From Luteococcus peritonei (GTDB lineage: Bacteria; Actinomycetota; Actinomycetes; Propionibacteriales; Propionibacteriaceae), in NCBI RefSeq assembly GCF_039526385.1, contig NZ_BAAAIX010000028.1:62001-126000 (forward strand): a stretch of DNA of 64,000 nt, read 5' to 3'. The notes beneath the pieces were generated by a model. That model was not told where the DNA came from, made no database searches, and was given only the letters and a program-made list of their open reading frames with translations. Shown piece by piece: positions 46,088 through 54,948 of this stretch. Made by a program: the position numbers and the translations under genes. Within the stretch, counting starts at the first letter, position 1. Each line of letters begins with the position of its first letter.

Positions 46088-49000
46088 ATGAGTGAGATGC
46101 CCGCGCCCGCCTCCGGCGCCGAAGCCAGCGAGAGCCCCGCCGTCGAGACCCCACCCGTCGCCACGGCCGCGCCGGAGCAGGGGAGCGAGACAGGCCAGCG
46201 CGCTCCCGGCGAGCCGCGGCTGGACTTCGACCCGGCGCTGCCGATCGCCGAGCACGCCGACGAGATCGCGGAGCTGATCGCCAACCACCAGGTGGTCGTG
46301 GTGGCCGGCGAGACCGGCTCGGGCAAGACCACCCAGCTGCCCAAGATCGCGCTGCGCCTGGGGCGCCGGCGGATCGCCCACACCCAGCCGCGTCGGATCG
46401 CCGCGCGCACCGTCGCCGAGCGGATCGCCGAGGAGATCGACACCCCGCTGGGCGAACTGGTGGGCTACCAGGTGCGCTTCACCCGCAAGGCCGGACGTGA
46501 CACCCGCGTCAAGGTGATGACCGACGGCGTGCTGCTGGCCGAGATCACCCACGACCGCGACCTCAAGAAGTACGACACGATCATCATCGACGAGGCCCAC
46601 GAGCGCAGCCTCAACATCGACTTCCTGCTGGGCTACCTCAAGCAGCTGCTGCCGCGACGCCCCGAGCTGAAGGTGATCGTCACCTCCGCCACCATCGACA
46701 CCGCCCGCTTCGCGGAGCACTTCGCAGCCCCCGACGGCAGCCCGGCCCCGGTGATCGAGGTCTCCGGCCGCACCTATCCGGTGGAGATGCGCTACCGCCC
46801 GCTGGCCGCCGACGGCCAGGAGGGCGACTCCGCCGACATGATCGACGGCATCTGCAGCGCGGTCACCGAGCTGGCCAAGGAGGGCATGGGCGACGTCCTG
46901 GTCTTCCTGTCCGGTGAGCGCGAGATCCGCGACGCCGCCGAGGCCATCAACGGCCTCAAGCTGCGCGACACCGAGGTGCTGCCGCTCTTCGCCCGGTTGT
47001 CCGCCGCCGAGCAGCACCGCGTCTTCACCTCGCACACCGGACGACGCATCGTGCTGGCCACCAATGTGGCCGAGACCTCCATCACCGTGCCCGGCATCCG
47101 GTACGTGGTGGACCCCGGCACCGCCCGCATCTCGCGCTACTCGGCCCGCACCAAGGTGCAGCGGCTGCCCATCGAACCGGTCAGCCAGGCCAGCGCCAAC
47201 CAGCGCGCCGGCCGCTGCGGCCGCGTGGCGCCCGGCATCGCCATCCGGCTCTACAGCGAGGAGGACTTCCTGGCGCGCCCGGAGTTCACCGAGCCGGAGA
47301 TCCTGCGCACCAACCTGGCCAGCGTCATCCTGCAGATGGCCCAGGCCGGCCTGGGCGACATCGGCTCCTTCCCCTTCGTGGAGGCCCCCGACCGTTCCCA
47401 GATCACCGACGGCCTGCGGCTGCTCGACGAGCTGGGCGCCCTCAAGCCTGGCAACCACAACCATCCCCGCCTCACCAAGGTGGGTCACCGGCTGGCCCGG
47501 ATCCCGCTGGACCCGCGCCTGGCCCGGATGCTCGTCGAGGCGGAGAAGCAGGGCTGCCTGCGCGAGGTCCAGGTGCTGGTGGCGGGCCTGGCCATCCCCG
47601 ACGTGCGGGAACGGCCGGCGGAGAAGCGCGAGCAGGCCGACCAGCTGCACCGTCGCTTCTGGACCCCGCTGCAGGCCACTCCTGCGGCACCCGCGCAGAC
47701 GGACGCCCAGCCGGCCCGCCACACCGCGCACACCAACAGCCGCGTCGAGAAGCCCGACACCGCCCCCGACAGTGGCGGGGACATCATGGCCCTGCTGCGG
47801 CTGTGGGACTACCTGCGCAGCCAGCGCAAGGCGCTCAGCGGCAATGCCTTCCGCCGGATGTGTCGCGACGAGTTCATCAACTTCCTGCGGGTGCGCGAGT
47901 GGGAGGACCTGCACACCCAGCTGCGCGAGATCAGCAAGGAGATCGGGCTGGAGCGCAATCGCGAGCCCGCGCCCGACGAGGCGGTGCTCACCGCGGTCCT
48001 GTCCGGCCTGCTGGGCCATGTCGGCCTGGCCGACCTGCGCGAGCAGTCCAAGCCGGTACCCGGCCAGAAGCGACGCCGCCCCGGGCCGCGTGAATACCTG
48101 GGCGCCCGCGGGGCCCGCTTCGCCATCAACCCCGGCTCCGCGCTGGCCAAGAACCCGCCGCCGCTGGTGATGGCCGTCGAGCTGGTGGAGACCAGCCGGC
48201 TGTGGGCCCGCACCGTGGCCGCGATCACCGCCGAGCAGGTGGAGGCGGTGGCCGGCGAGATCCTCAAGCGCAGCTACTCCGAGCCGCACTGGTCGAGCAA
48301 TTCCGGCTCGGTGGTGGCCTACGAGAAGGTCAGCCTCTACGGCGTGCCGATCATCGCCGAGCGCCCGGTGAGCTATGCCCGTATCGACCCGGTGGTGGCG
48401 CGCGAGATCTTCATCCGCTCCGCCCTGGTGGAGGGGCAGTGGCGCACCCGCCACCACTTCTTCCACGCCAACCAGAAGGTGCGCGAGCAGGCCGAGGAGC
48501 TGGAGGAGCGCAGCCGGCGCCGCGACATCACCGTCGACGACCAGTCCATCTTCGCCTTCTATGCGGCGCGCATCCCGGCCGAGGTGGTCAGCCAGAACCA
48601 TTTCGACGCCTGGTGGCGCCAGCAGCGCGACAAGCGGCTGCTGGACCTGGCCATCGACGACCTGCTGGCCCCCGAGGCCGAGCAGGTGGACGCCGACGAC
48701 TTCCCCGACACCTGGACCGTGCCCTCCATCGCCGGGGGCAGCATCACGCTGGACGTCGACTACGTCTTCGACCCGGGCTCGGGCCATGACGGCGTCTCGG
48801 TCACCATCCCGCTGGCCCAGCTGAACCAGGTCTCCCCGGAGCCCTTCAGCTGGCAGGTGCCGGGCCTTCGCCACGAGCTGGCCACCGAGCTGATCCGATC
48901 CCTGCCCAAGGCGGTGCGCACCAGCTTCGTGCCCGCCCCCAACTGGGCCCGCAAGGCCCTGGACTGGCTGGACGAGCAGCAGGCGGTGGGCAACGGCGCC

Positions 49001-50104
49001 GACCACAGCCGTCGCTTCTGCGACGAGCTGGGCCGGGCCCTGCGCCAGCTCACCAGCGTCACCGTCGAGCCCGCGCAGTGGAATCCGGACCAGGTGCCCG
49101 AGCACCTCACGGTGGCCTTCCGGATCACCGAGAACGGTCGCGAGACCCGGCGCAGCAAGGACTTCGACGACCTGCGCCAGGACCTGGCCCGCAAGGTGAG
49201 TCAGACGCTCACCAAGGCCTCCGCCCGCCAGGCCGTCACCGGCCGCACCAGCTGGGACATGGGCAGCATCGACCAGACCCTGGTGGTGGAGCGCAACGGC
49301 GCCAGGGCGGTCGGCTACCCGGCGCTGTCCGACGAGGGCTCCAGCGTGGGCGTCGTGGTGCTGGACACCCCGGAACGGGCCCGCCAGTCCCACATCAAGG
49401 GCCTGCGACGCCTGCTGGTGCTCACCCTGCCCGATCCCACCAAGTGGGTGGTCTCGCACCTGCCCAATGCCGACAAGCTGGCGCTGGGCAACTCGCCCTA
49501 TGCCAGCGTTCCCGCGCTGATGGCCGACGCCCGGCTGAAGACCGCCGAGCAGCAGGCCCAGGCCTGGGCTGCGCAGCAGGGCACGACGCTGGAGCAGGTG
49601 CGCGACGAGCAGGCCTGGCAGCAGCTCGCCCTGCACGTGCGCCAGGAGCAGGCCGACGCCATGCGGACCGTCGTCGCCACCGCGGCGGCCGCCCTGCGTC
49701 ATGCCGCCGAGGCGCGACTGGCGATCGGCTCCTTCCCCGCCGGCGAGGTGCGCGAGGACGTCACCGCCCAGCTCGACAACCTGGTCTTCACCAACTTCAT
49801 CTCCGCCACGGCGGACCCCTGGTATGGCCACCTGCCGCGCTATGTGAAGGCGATCACGGTGCGGCTGGCCGCGGCGGCCAGCAATCCGTCGCGTGACCGG
49901 CAGGGTGCCCTGCTGGTCGACGAGCTGGAGGCCGACTACGCCGAGCTGTGCAATCAGCAGCCGCCAGGCCCGCTCCCGGCCGCCGTCGAGGAGATCGGTT
50001 TCCTGATCGAGGAGCTGCGGGTGCAGCAGTTCGCGCAGCAGCTGCGCACCGCGGTCAGCGTCTCCCCGAAGCGGATCCGCAAGGCGATCGCCGACGCCGC
50101 CTGA
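46088..50104 (+). CDS. hrpA: ATP-dependent RNA helicase HrpA
   Basis: A large DEAH-box RNA helicase of 1338 residues, the usual size. HrpA acts on mRNA and, in E. coli, frees stalled ribosomes. Seen: an acidic, Pro/Ala-rich N-terminus (1-45), Walker A GETGSGKTT (74-82), DEAH (168-171), motif III SAT, motif VI QRAGRCGR near 376-383, then the helicase-associated domains and the C-terminal DUF3418 part (about 760-1330). A Thr/Ala/Asp-rich insert lies near 535-560. Confidence 0.94.
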   Translation: MSEMPAPASGAEASESPAVETPPVATAAPEQGSETGQRAPGEPRLDFDPALPIAEHADEIAELIANHQVVVVAGETGSGKTTQLPKIALRLGRRRIAHTQPRRIAARTVAERIAEEIDTPLGELVGYQVRFTRKAGRDTRVKVMTDGVLLAEITHDRDLKKYDTIIIDEAHERSLNIDFLLGYLKQLLPRRPELKVIVTSATIDTARFAEHFAAPDGSPAPVIEVSGRTYPVEMRYRPLAADGQEGDSADMIDGICSAVTELAKEGMGDVLVFLSGEREIRDAAEAINGLKLRDTEVLPLFARLSAAEQHRVFTSHTGRRIVLATNVAETSITVPGIRYVVDPGTARISRYSARTKVQRLPIEPVSQASANQRAGRCGRVAPGIAIRLYSEEDFLARPEFTEPEILRTNLASVILQMAQAGLGDIGSFPFVEAPDRSQITDGLRLLDELGALKPGNHNHPRLTKVGHRLARIPLDPRLARMLVEAEKQGCLREVQVLVAGLAIPDVRERPAEKREQADQLHRRFWTPLQATPAAPAQTDAQPARHTAHTNSRVEKPDTAPDSGGDIMALLRLWDYLRSQRKALSGNAFRRMCRDEFINFLRVREWEDLHTQLREISKEIGLERNREPAPDEAVLTAVLSGLLGHVGLADLREQSKPVPGQKRRRPGPREYLGARGARFAINPGSALAKNPPPLVMAVELVETSRLWARTVAAITAEQVEAVAGEILKRSYSEPHWSSNSGSVVAYEKVSLYGVPIIAERPVSYARIDPVVAREIFIRSALVEGQWRTRHHFFHANQKVREQAEELEERSRRRDITVDDQSIFAFYAARIPAEVVSQNHFDAWWRQQRDKRLLDLAIDDLLAPEAEQVDADDFPDTWTVPSIAGGSITLDVDYVFDPGSGHDGVSVTIPLAQLNQVSPEPFSWQVPGLRHELATELIRSLPKAVRTSFVPAPNWARKALDWLDEQQAVGNGADHSRRFCDELGRALRQLTSVTVEPAQWNPDQVPEHLTVAFRITENGRETRRSKDFDDLRQDLARKVSQTLTKASARQAVTGRTSWDMGSIDQTLVVERNGARAVGYPALSDEGSSVGVVVLDTPERARQSHIKGLRRLLVLTLPDPTKWVVSHLPNADKLALGNSPYASVPALMADARLKTAEQQAQAWAAQQGTTLEQVRDEQAWQQLALHVRQEQADAMRTVVATAAAALRHAAEARLAIGSFPAGEVREDVTAQLDNLVFTNFISATADPWYGHLPRYVKAITVRLAAAASNPSRDRQGALLVDELEADYAELCNQQPPGPLPAAVEEIGFLIEELRVQQFAQQLRTAVSVSPKRIRKAIADAA

Positions 50105-50147
50105 CCCCGGCTTGGGCCCGACCAGGGCCAGGGCAGAGGATGGGGGA

Positions 50148-51128
50148 GTGGACAAGTACCTGCCCGGACTCCTGCTCTGCTGCGGCGGCGCCGCGCTGGC
50201 CGTGCTGGCCAACCGCGCGCTGCCCGAGGTGAGCGCCCTGCTGGTGGCCATCCTGCTCGGCGCGCTGCTCGCCAACACGGTCGAGCCGCGGCCCTCCTGG
50301 GGGCCCGGCGTCGCCTTCGCCAGCAAGAAGCTGCTGCGCGCCGGCATCGTGCTGCTCGGCCTGCAACTGGTGCTCGGCGACATCGTCGCACTGGGGGCGG
50401 GCATGGTGCTGGTGGTGGTGGCCGTCGTGACGCTGGGCGTCGCCGGTGGCCTGCTGGTGGGCCGGATGCTGGGACTGAACCAGAAGCTGAGCCTGCTGAT
50501 CGCCTCCGGCTTCTCCATCTGCGGGGCGGCCGCCGTCGCCGGGGTGGACTCGGTGATCGAGGCCGAGGAGCGCGACGTGGCCACCGCGATCGCGCTGGTG
50601 GTCCTCTTCGGCACCGGCATGATCCCGCTGGTGCCGTTGCTGGCCGACCTGCTCGGGATGGGCCAGTACACCGCCGGGCTGTGGGCCGGTGGCTCGATCC
50701 ACGAGGTGGCCCAGGTGGTGGCTGCCGGGGCCGCCATTGGTCCCGAGGCGCTGAAGGTGGCCGTCGTGGTGAAGCTCGCCCGGGTGCTGATGCTGGCGCC
50801 GCTGACCATCGCCATCGGCTGGTGGTTGCGTCGTCGTCATGTCGCCGCCGAGCAGGACCAGGGCCACCGCCCGCCGCTGGTGCCGCTGTTCGTGCTGGGC
50901 TTCCTGGCCATGGTGGTGGTGGCCTCGCTGCACCTGCTGCCGCACGACGCGCTGGCCGGGGCCAAGCTGGTGCAGACCGCCCTGCTGGCCGCCGCGATGT
51001 TCGGCCTGGGCATGGGCGTGCGGATCACGGCGCTGGCGGGCGTCGGCCCGCGACCCTTCCTGCTGGGGGCGCTGACCACGCTCTGGGTGGCCTCCATCGC
51101 GTGGGTCGGCGTGGCCCTGACCCACTGA
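50148..51128 (+). CDS. YeiH-family putative sulfate exporter
   Basis: A membrane protein of 326 residues with about ten helices, belonging to the YeiH/PSE group. Seen: ILLGALLANT, SKKLLRAGIVLLGLQL, SGFSICGAAAVAGVDSVI (a hallmark near 120-137), and GGSIHEVAQVVAAG (about 181-194). The family is thought to export sulfite, sulfate or sulfonate-derived anions; evidence is limited. The GTG start at 50148 follows GGGGGA. It lies 43 bases after hrpA and 19 before the thioesterase gene. Confidence 0.85.
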   Translation: MDKYLPGLLLCCGGAALAVLANRALPEVSALLVAILLGALLANTVEPRPSWGPGVAFASKKLLRAGIVLLGLQLVLGDIVALGAGMVLVVVAVVTLGVAGGLLVGRMLGLNQKLSLLIASGFSICGAAAVAGVDSVIEAEERDVATAIALVVLFGTGMIPLVPLLADLLGMGQYTAGLWAGGSIHEVAQVVAAGAAIGPEALKVAVVVKLARVLMLAPLTIAIGWWLRRRHVAAEQDQGHRPPLVPLFVLGFLAMVVVASLHLLPHDALAGAKLVQTALLAAAMFGLGMGVRITALAGVGPRPFLLGALTTLWVASIAWVGVALTH

Positions 51129-51147
51129 AAGGTGGCAAGCTGTCCTC

Positions 51148-52008
51148 GTGCCCCAGAACACCGCCGAACTCGTCGACCTGCTGGACCTCGAGGAGATCGA
51201 GGTGGGCCTCTACCGTGGCCCGCAGCCCCGGACCCAGCTGCAGCGCACCTTCGGCGGCCAGGTGCTGGCCCAGTCGCTGGTGGCCGCCTACCGCACGGTC
51301 CCGGAGCGCACCTGCCACTCGCTGAACGCCTACTTCCTGCGCCCGGGCAATGCCGACAAGCCGATCATCTACGACGTCGAGGTGCTGCGGGACGGCTCGG
51401 CCTTCAGCTCGCGGCGCGTGGTGGCCCGGCAGAACGGCAAGACGATCTTCGCCATGAACTGCTCCTTCCACGAGCTGGAGCCGGGCCTGGACCACTCCGA
51501 CCCGATGCCGCCCGGAGTGCCCGCCCCAGAGGACTGCCCAACCCTGTTCGAGGTGATGGCCCAGCGCTTCGGTCACACCTCGCCGCTGTGGAAGGAATGG
51601 GACGCGCTCGAGGTGCGCTTCGCCGGCGACTCGGGCCGCTCGCACCAGATCGCCGCGGGCGCCCACGGCGCGCACATGCGGGTCTGGGTGCGCACCAGCG
51701 AGCGGCTGCCCGACGATCCGCGCCTGCACCAGGCGGTGCTGGCCTACCTGTCGGACATGACCCTGCTCAGCGTCTCCACCGTTCCCCACGAGGTGGCCTT
51801 CCTGTCCGAGCAGATGCAGGTGGCCAGCATCGACCACTCGATGTGGTTCCACCGCGCGGTGCGCTGCGACGAATGGATCTGCTACGACCAGGTCTCCCCG
51901 TCGGCCAGCCACGCCCTCGGCTTCTCCACCGGCCGCCTGCTGCAGGGTGACGCCCTGGTGGCCTCCTGCAGCCAGGAGGGCCTGATCCGCGTGGTGGAGC
52001 GGAACTGA
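51148..52008 (+). CDS. tesB: Acyl-CoA thioesterase II (TesB type)
   Basis: TesB hydrolyses acyl-CoA to free acid and CoA. The 286 residues form a double hotdog fold. Seen: FGGQVLAQSLVAAYRTV (about 32-48), HSLNAYFLRPG, then SIDHSMWFHR with the catalytic-type Asp, and GRLLQGDALVAS with the Gln of the catalytic set. The GTG start at 51148 is supported by CTGAAAGGTGG upstream. It is followed after a short gap by the ECF sigma system. Confidence 0.9.
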   Translation: MPQNTAELVDLLDLEEIEVGLYRGPQPRTQLQRTFGGQVLAQSLVAAYRTVPERTCHSLNAYFLRPGNADKPIIYDVEVLRDGSAFSSRRVVARQNGKTIFAMNCSFHELEPGLDHSDPMPPGVPAPEDCPTLFEVMAQRFGHTSPLWKEWDALEVRFAGDSGRSHQIAAGAHGAHMRVWVRTSERLPDDPRLHQAVLAYLSDMTLLSVSTVPHEVAFLSEQMQVASIDHSMWFHRAVRCDEWICYDQVSPSASHALGFSTGRLLQGDALVASCSQEGLIRVVERN

Positions 52009-52015
52009 GCGGGCA

Positions 52016-52046
52016 CTCAACCTTTCCGGGCCCGTGTGCGTAGGGG
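52016..52046 (+). promoter_or_regulatory. ECF-type promoter of the sigma gene
   Basis: CTCAACCTT (52016-52024), 13 bases, GCGTAGGGG (52038-52046). Both blocks and the spacing are identical to those of the promoter at 53430. The AACC and CGTA cores fit -35 and -10 elements of ECF sigma factors. The -10 block ends only six bases before the ATG at 52053, so the transcript should be leaderless. Confidence 0.8.
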
Positions 52047-52052
52047 CTGGGC

Positions 52053-52565
52053 ATGGATCGGACGGCGAGCGACGCGGACTTCACGGTCTTCGTCGAGACG
52101 GAAGGCGAGTGGCTGGGGCGGCTCGCGGTGATGCTGGTGCGTGACCGCGGGGCGGCCGAGGACCTGGTCCAGGACACCCTGCTGAAGGTCTACGGGGCCT
52201 GGGACCGGGTGGACCGTGCCACGGCCTTCGCCTATGCGCGTCGCACCATGGTGAACCTCGCCACCGATCGCTGGCGGCGCCGGCGCTACGAGGTGGTGGC
52301 CGGTCACGAGGCCGATCGTGACGCCAGCCCCGCCTCGGCAGAGGGCTACGAGGCCGTGGATGCCCGCGACCAGATCGTGCGCCAGCTCGGCCGGCTCTCC
52401 GCGCGGGAGCGCGCCATGGTCGTCCTGCGCTACTACGCCGACCTTCCCGAGGCCGAGGTGGCCCGTGAGCTCGGCGTCAGCGTCGGTACCGTCAAGTCCA
52501 CCTGCTCCCGGGCCCTGGCGCAGCTGCGCGGCCCGGAGGCCGCCACGACCGGGAGGTCAGCATGA
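52053..52565 (+). CDS. SigE-family ECF RNA polymerase sigma factor
   Basis: An extracytoplasmic-function sigma factor of 170 residues. Region 2 (about 12-75) has GAAEDLVQDTLLKVYGAW and an Arg-rich end; region 4 (about 108-160) has the helix-turn-helix LPEAEVARELGVSVGTVKS. It belongs to the actinobacterial SigE-like group with a short linker. It is probably autoregulated, since the promoter in front of it is repeated before a second gene of the locus. The stop overlaps the next gene by four bases (ATGA), typical of a sigma/anti-sigma pair. Confidence 0.92.
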   Translation: MDRTASDADFTVFVETEGEWLGRLAVMLVRDRGAAEDLVQDTLLKVYGAWDRVDRATAFAYARRTMVNLATDRWRRRRYEVVAGHEADRDASPASAEGYEAVDARDQIVRQLGRLSARERAMVVLRYYADLPEAEVARELGVSVGTVKSTCSRALAQLRGPEAATTGRSA

Positions 52566-53389
52566 GTCCCCTCGACGAGCAGGAGCTGCGTTCCCTGCTG
52601 CAGCGGGTCGAGCCGGTCGAGACCGATGAGCTCGCGCAGCGCGTGGTCGCCGCGGCCACGCGTCGCCGACGCCGCCGTCGGACGGCAGCCGGTGCCACGG
52701 CCGCCGTGATGCTGGTGGCCGGTGTGGTCACCGGACGCGCCATCCAGCAGCAGGTGCCCTCACCCGAGCCGGCCACCCTGGCCACGCCTTCACACGCCAC
52801 GCCCAGCCCCTTGGGCCCGGTCTCGACGGCCCAGCTTCCGACGGCCGCGGAGCTGGCTCCGCTGGCCACACCGCGGCTGCCCCTGGGAACTGCGGTCGAC
52901 CATCCCTCGGGCCAGTGGGGCGCCGATCAGGTCTCGCTGTGCCGGGCACGCCCCGAGCTGGACACCAGCTCGCTGCAGGTGCGCGAGTACCCGGGTGCGG
53001 AGCTGCTGGTGGCCGCGGTGGGTTTCGACAACCCCGCCCAGGCCACTGCCGCCCGGGACCAGATCGTGCGGTGGTACTCGATGTGTGCCGGCACCAGCCC
53101 CACCCCACGCCCGGGAGCCTGGCTGGGGGAGCGCCTGCCCACCCCGGCAGGACTGCCGCAGCCCGCCGGCGCAACCGTCGTCGAGGCCAGCCAGGGGCCG
53201 CTGCCGAACGGCACCGTCCGCCACGAGCTCGGCGTGGTGGTGCAGAGCGGCAACCGGCTCACCTGGCTGGTGCAGCGCGTCGAGGGCCAGGAGGGATTCC
53301 TGTGCGCCCTGCGGGCCGATGACGAGGTGACCGGCCAGTGCGGGCAGTTCGCGGTCGTCCCCGACCTCGCCCGGCGCCTCGCCAGGTGA
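52562..53389 (+). CDS. Membrane anti-sigma-like protein with four-Cys extracytoplasmic domain
   Basis: A 275-residue protein: a cytosolic part (1-40) with DEQELRSLLQRVEPVETDEL and an Arg-rich run, one membrane helix (about 42-58), a Pro/Thr/Ser linker (about 60-105), and an outer domain (about 107-275) with Cys at 127, 175, 248 and 260. Gene overlap with the sigma factor and the topology suggest it holds the sigma factor at the membrane. The cytosolic part is short and lacks the zinc-binding HxxxCxxC motif. The outer domain resembles PknH-type sensor domains in its four-Cys layout, and it is clearly related to the next gene product. Confidence 0.8.
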   Translation: MSPLDEQELRSLLQRVEPVETDELAQRVVAAATRRRRRRRTAAGATAAVMLVAGVVTGRAIQQQVPSPEPATLATPSHATPSPLGPVSTAQLPTAAELAPLATPRLPLGTAVDHPSGQWGADQVSLCRARPELDTSSLQVREYPGAELLVAAVGFDNPAQATAARDQIVRWYSMCAGTSPTPRPGAWLGERLPTPAGLPQPAGATVVEASQGPLPNGTVRHELGVVVQSGNRLTWLVQRVEGQEGFLCALRADDEVTGQCGQFAVVPDLARRLAR

Positions 53390-53429
53390 GAGCGGATCCC
53401 TGCCCAGCAAGAAAAATCTGCTGGATCTG

Positions 53430-53460
53430 CTCAACCTTCCCGACAGTTGCTGCGTAGGGG
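53430..53460 (+). promoter_or_regulatory. ECF-type promoter of the secreted paralogue
   Basis: CTCAACCTT, 13 bases, GCGTAGGGG: the same elements and spacing as at 52016. The start codon is 53 bases downstream, with a leader and the ribosome site GAGGAGG. Confidence 0.8.
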
Positions 53461-53512
53461 ATGGGTGCAGGTGGCCGGAAGGACCGGCCACTTCTGCACC
53501 GAGGAGGAAGTC

Positions 53513-54298
53513 ATGAACCAGCAGCTCTCGACGTCCCGTGGGCCCCGCCCCACCCGTTCGCTGCGCCTGGCCGCACTCGCCATCGGGGCCGCCGCGGTGG
53601 CAGGGGCAACTCTGGTGCCGCTGGACCAGGCCCGTGCCGAGCAGCAGGGGCTGAAGGTCGAAACCCTCCAGACCGCCAGCGTGCGGGCGGCGAGTCGTCC
53701 CGTGGCGCTCCCGGCACCGACGCGCGCCAACCTGGCGCTGCCCGCGGACCTGCGCCAGATCCCGCGGGTCGGCTCGTCGGTGGGCAGGGCGGTGGATCGC
53801 CCGGCCGGCACGTGGGGCAGCCGATGGACCGTCTGCCAGCAGGGCCTGACGCTGGGGGAGCGCAGCCTCCTGGTGCGCGACTACCCTGGCATCCGGACCA
53901 CCCATGCGGTGCTCGGCTTCAGCTCGGTGGCCCGGGCGGACCGGGCGCGTACCGAGGTGCTGCGCTGGTTCTCCGACTGCGCCACGCACAATCCGCGCAC
54001 CATCACCACCGGCTCCCAGGCGCAGACCCTGATGGTGCTGCCGCCACGGAGCCTGGCCGGCGGCGTGGAGCCCATCAATGCGGTGGGCCTGCAGGCGGAG
54101 CAGTGGGACCGGCGCACCGGTCGGGGCAGCTTCGAGGACGTCACGGTGGCCATCACCGGCAACCGGCTCTCGATCCTGGTGGTCCGCACCGGGGGTGAGG
54201 ACCACGTCTGTGCGGTCCAACCCGACGATGAGTACGCGGGCCAGTGTGGGGCCCATGCGGCGGCCGGGGCCATCGTGAACCGCCAGCTGCTGCGCTGA
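53513..54298 (+). CDS. Secreted paralogue of the anti-sigma sensor domain
   Basis: A 261-residue protein with a signal peptide (basic start, hydrophobic core about 18-36, cleavage-type ARA near 40-42) and then a soluble domain homologous to the outer domain of the preceding protein. Shared features: AVD-x-P-x-G-x-W-G, V-R-x-Y-P-G, R-W-x-S-x-C-A and the terminal C-A-x4-DDE-x2-G-Q-C-G. The Cys are at 108, 156, 233 and 245; spacings of 48 and 12 match the paralogue exactly. It is transcribed from a copy of the sigma-gene promoter. Function unknown; a competitor or carrier of the same ligand is one hypothesis. Confidence 0.78.
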   Translation: MNQQLSTSRGPRPTRSLRLAALAIGAAAVAGATLVPLDQARAEQQGLKVETLQTASVRAASRPVALPAPTRANLALPADLRQIPRVGSSVGRAVDRPAGTWGSRWTVCQQGLTLGERSLLVRDYPGIRTTHAVLGFSSVARADRARTEVLRWFSDCATHNPRTITTGSQAQTLMVLPPRSLAGGVEPINAVGLQAEQWDRRTGRGSFEDVTVAITGNRLSILVVRTGGEDHVCAVQPDDEYAGQCGAHAAAGAIVNRQLLR

Positions 54299-54333
54299 CC
54301 GGGATCGGCTGCGTGAGCCGTTTCCGGAGCGCC

Positions 54334-54366
54334 GACCGCCCGCGGGCCTCAGTCCCGCGGGCGGTC
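54334..54366. terminator. Bidirectional terminator between the secreted protein and mobA
   Basis: A perfect 13-bp stem, GACCGCCCGCGGG with CCCGCGGGCGGTC, and a seven-base loop that contains the mobA stop codon. Confidence 0.8.
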
Positions 54367-54948
54367 CAGCTCGATCCCGGCGGCGCGGGCCTGCTGCGGG
54401 GAGTCCACGTCGGTGAGCAGCTCGCCCGGCAATGAGACGGGCACCTTGGGGATGGCACGCAGCAGCCGCCGGGCGGCGATGTCCCGGCCGGGGTTCTCGG
54501 CCACGGTCCGTCGCAGCGCCGCAACCGGATAGCGGGCGGCCAGGAACTGCGGCCAGCCCTCCTCGTCCACCGGCACCCAGGCCAGCTCGTCGGGAAGCTC
54601 CATCGCCTGCAGCGCGGCCATCAGCTCGTCGACGCGCGGCAGGTCGCAGGCCAGCACCCAGACCTGGTCGTCGTCGGCGGGGGAGAGGGCCTCCAGCCCG
54701 GCGACGATCCCGGCCACCGGGCCACCGTCGGGCGGATCCTCCAGGGTCACCAGGACCCGCTCGTCGGCAGCCACCCAGCCGCCCGCCTGCGCGGCGGGCG
54801 CCAGCACCGCCACCCGGCTGCACCCCTGGTCCAGGCAGGCGTCCACGGTGCGCTGCAGCAGGCTGCGGCCCGCCAGCTCCAGACCCTGCTTGGGCTGGCC
54901 CATCCGCACCGAGCCACCGCCTGCCAGCACGATTCCCATCACGTCCAT
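54349..54948 (-). CDS. mobA: Molybdenum cofactor guanylyltransferase MobA
   Basis: MobA joins GMP to molybdopterin, giving the bis-MGD cofactor that NarG needs. The 199 residues have the nucleotide-binding signature LAGGGSVRMGQPKQ (about 8-21), DPPDGGPVAGI, and the metal-binding CDLP. The length is normal. It is divergent from narG across an AT-rich gap, so regulation may be shared. The start ATG is at 54948; a second ATG nine bases on is possible. Confidence 0.9.
   Translation of the reverse strand: MDVMGIVLAGGGSVRMGQPKQGLELAGRSLLQRTVDACLDQGCSRVAVLAPAAQAGGWVAADERVLVTLEDPPDGGPVAGIVAGLEALSPADDDQVWVLACDLPRVDELMAALQAMELPDELAWVPVDEEGWPQFLAARYPVAALRRTVAENPGRDIAARRLLRAIPKVPVSLPGELLTDVDSPQQARAAGIELDRPRD

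Noticed and set aside
45278..50815. Very long minus-strand open frame antisense to hrpA
   Set aside because: It mirrors the codon bias of hrpA on the other strand (GC-rich DNA lacks stops). Only its last 681 bases (45278-45958) have independent coding character.
53390..53429. Terminator between the anti-sigma gene and the secreted paralogue
   Set aside because: No stable hairpin is seen, so read-through from the sigma promoter cannot be excluded.
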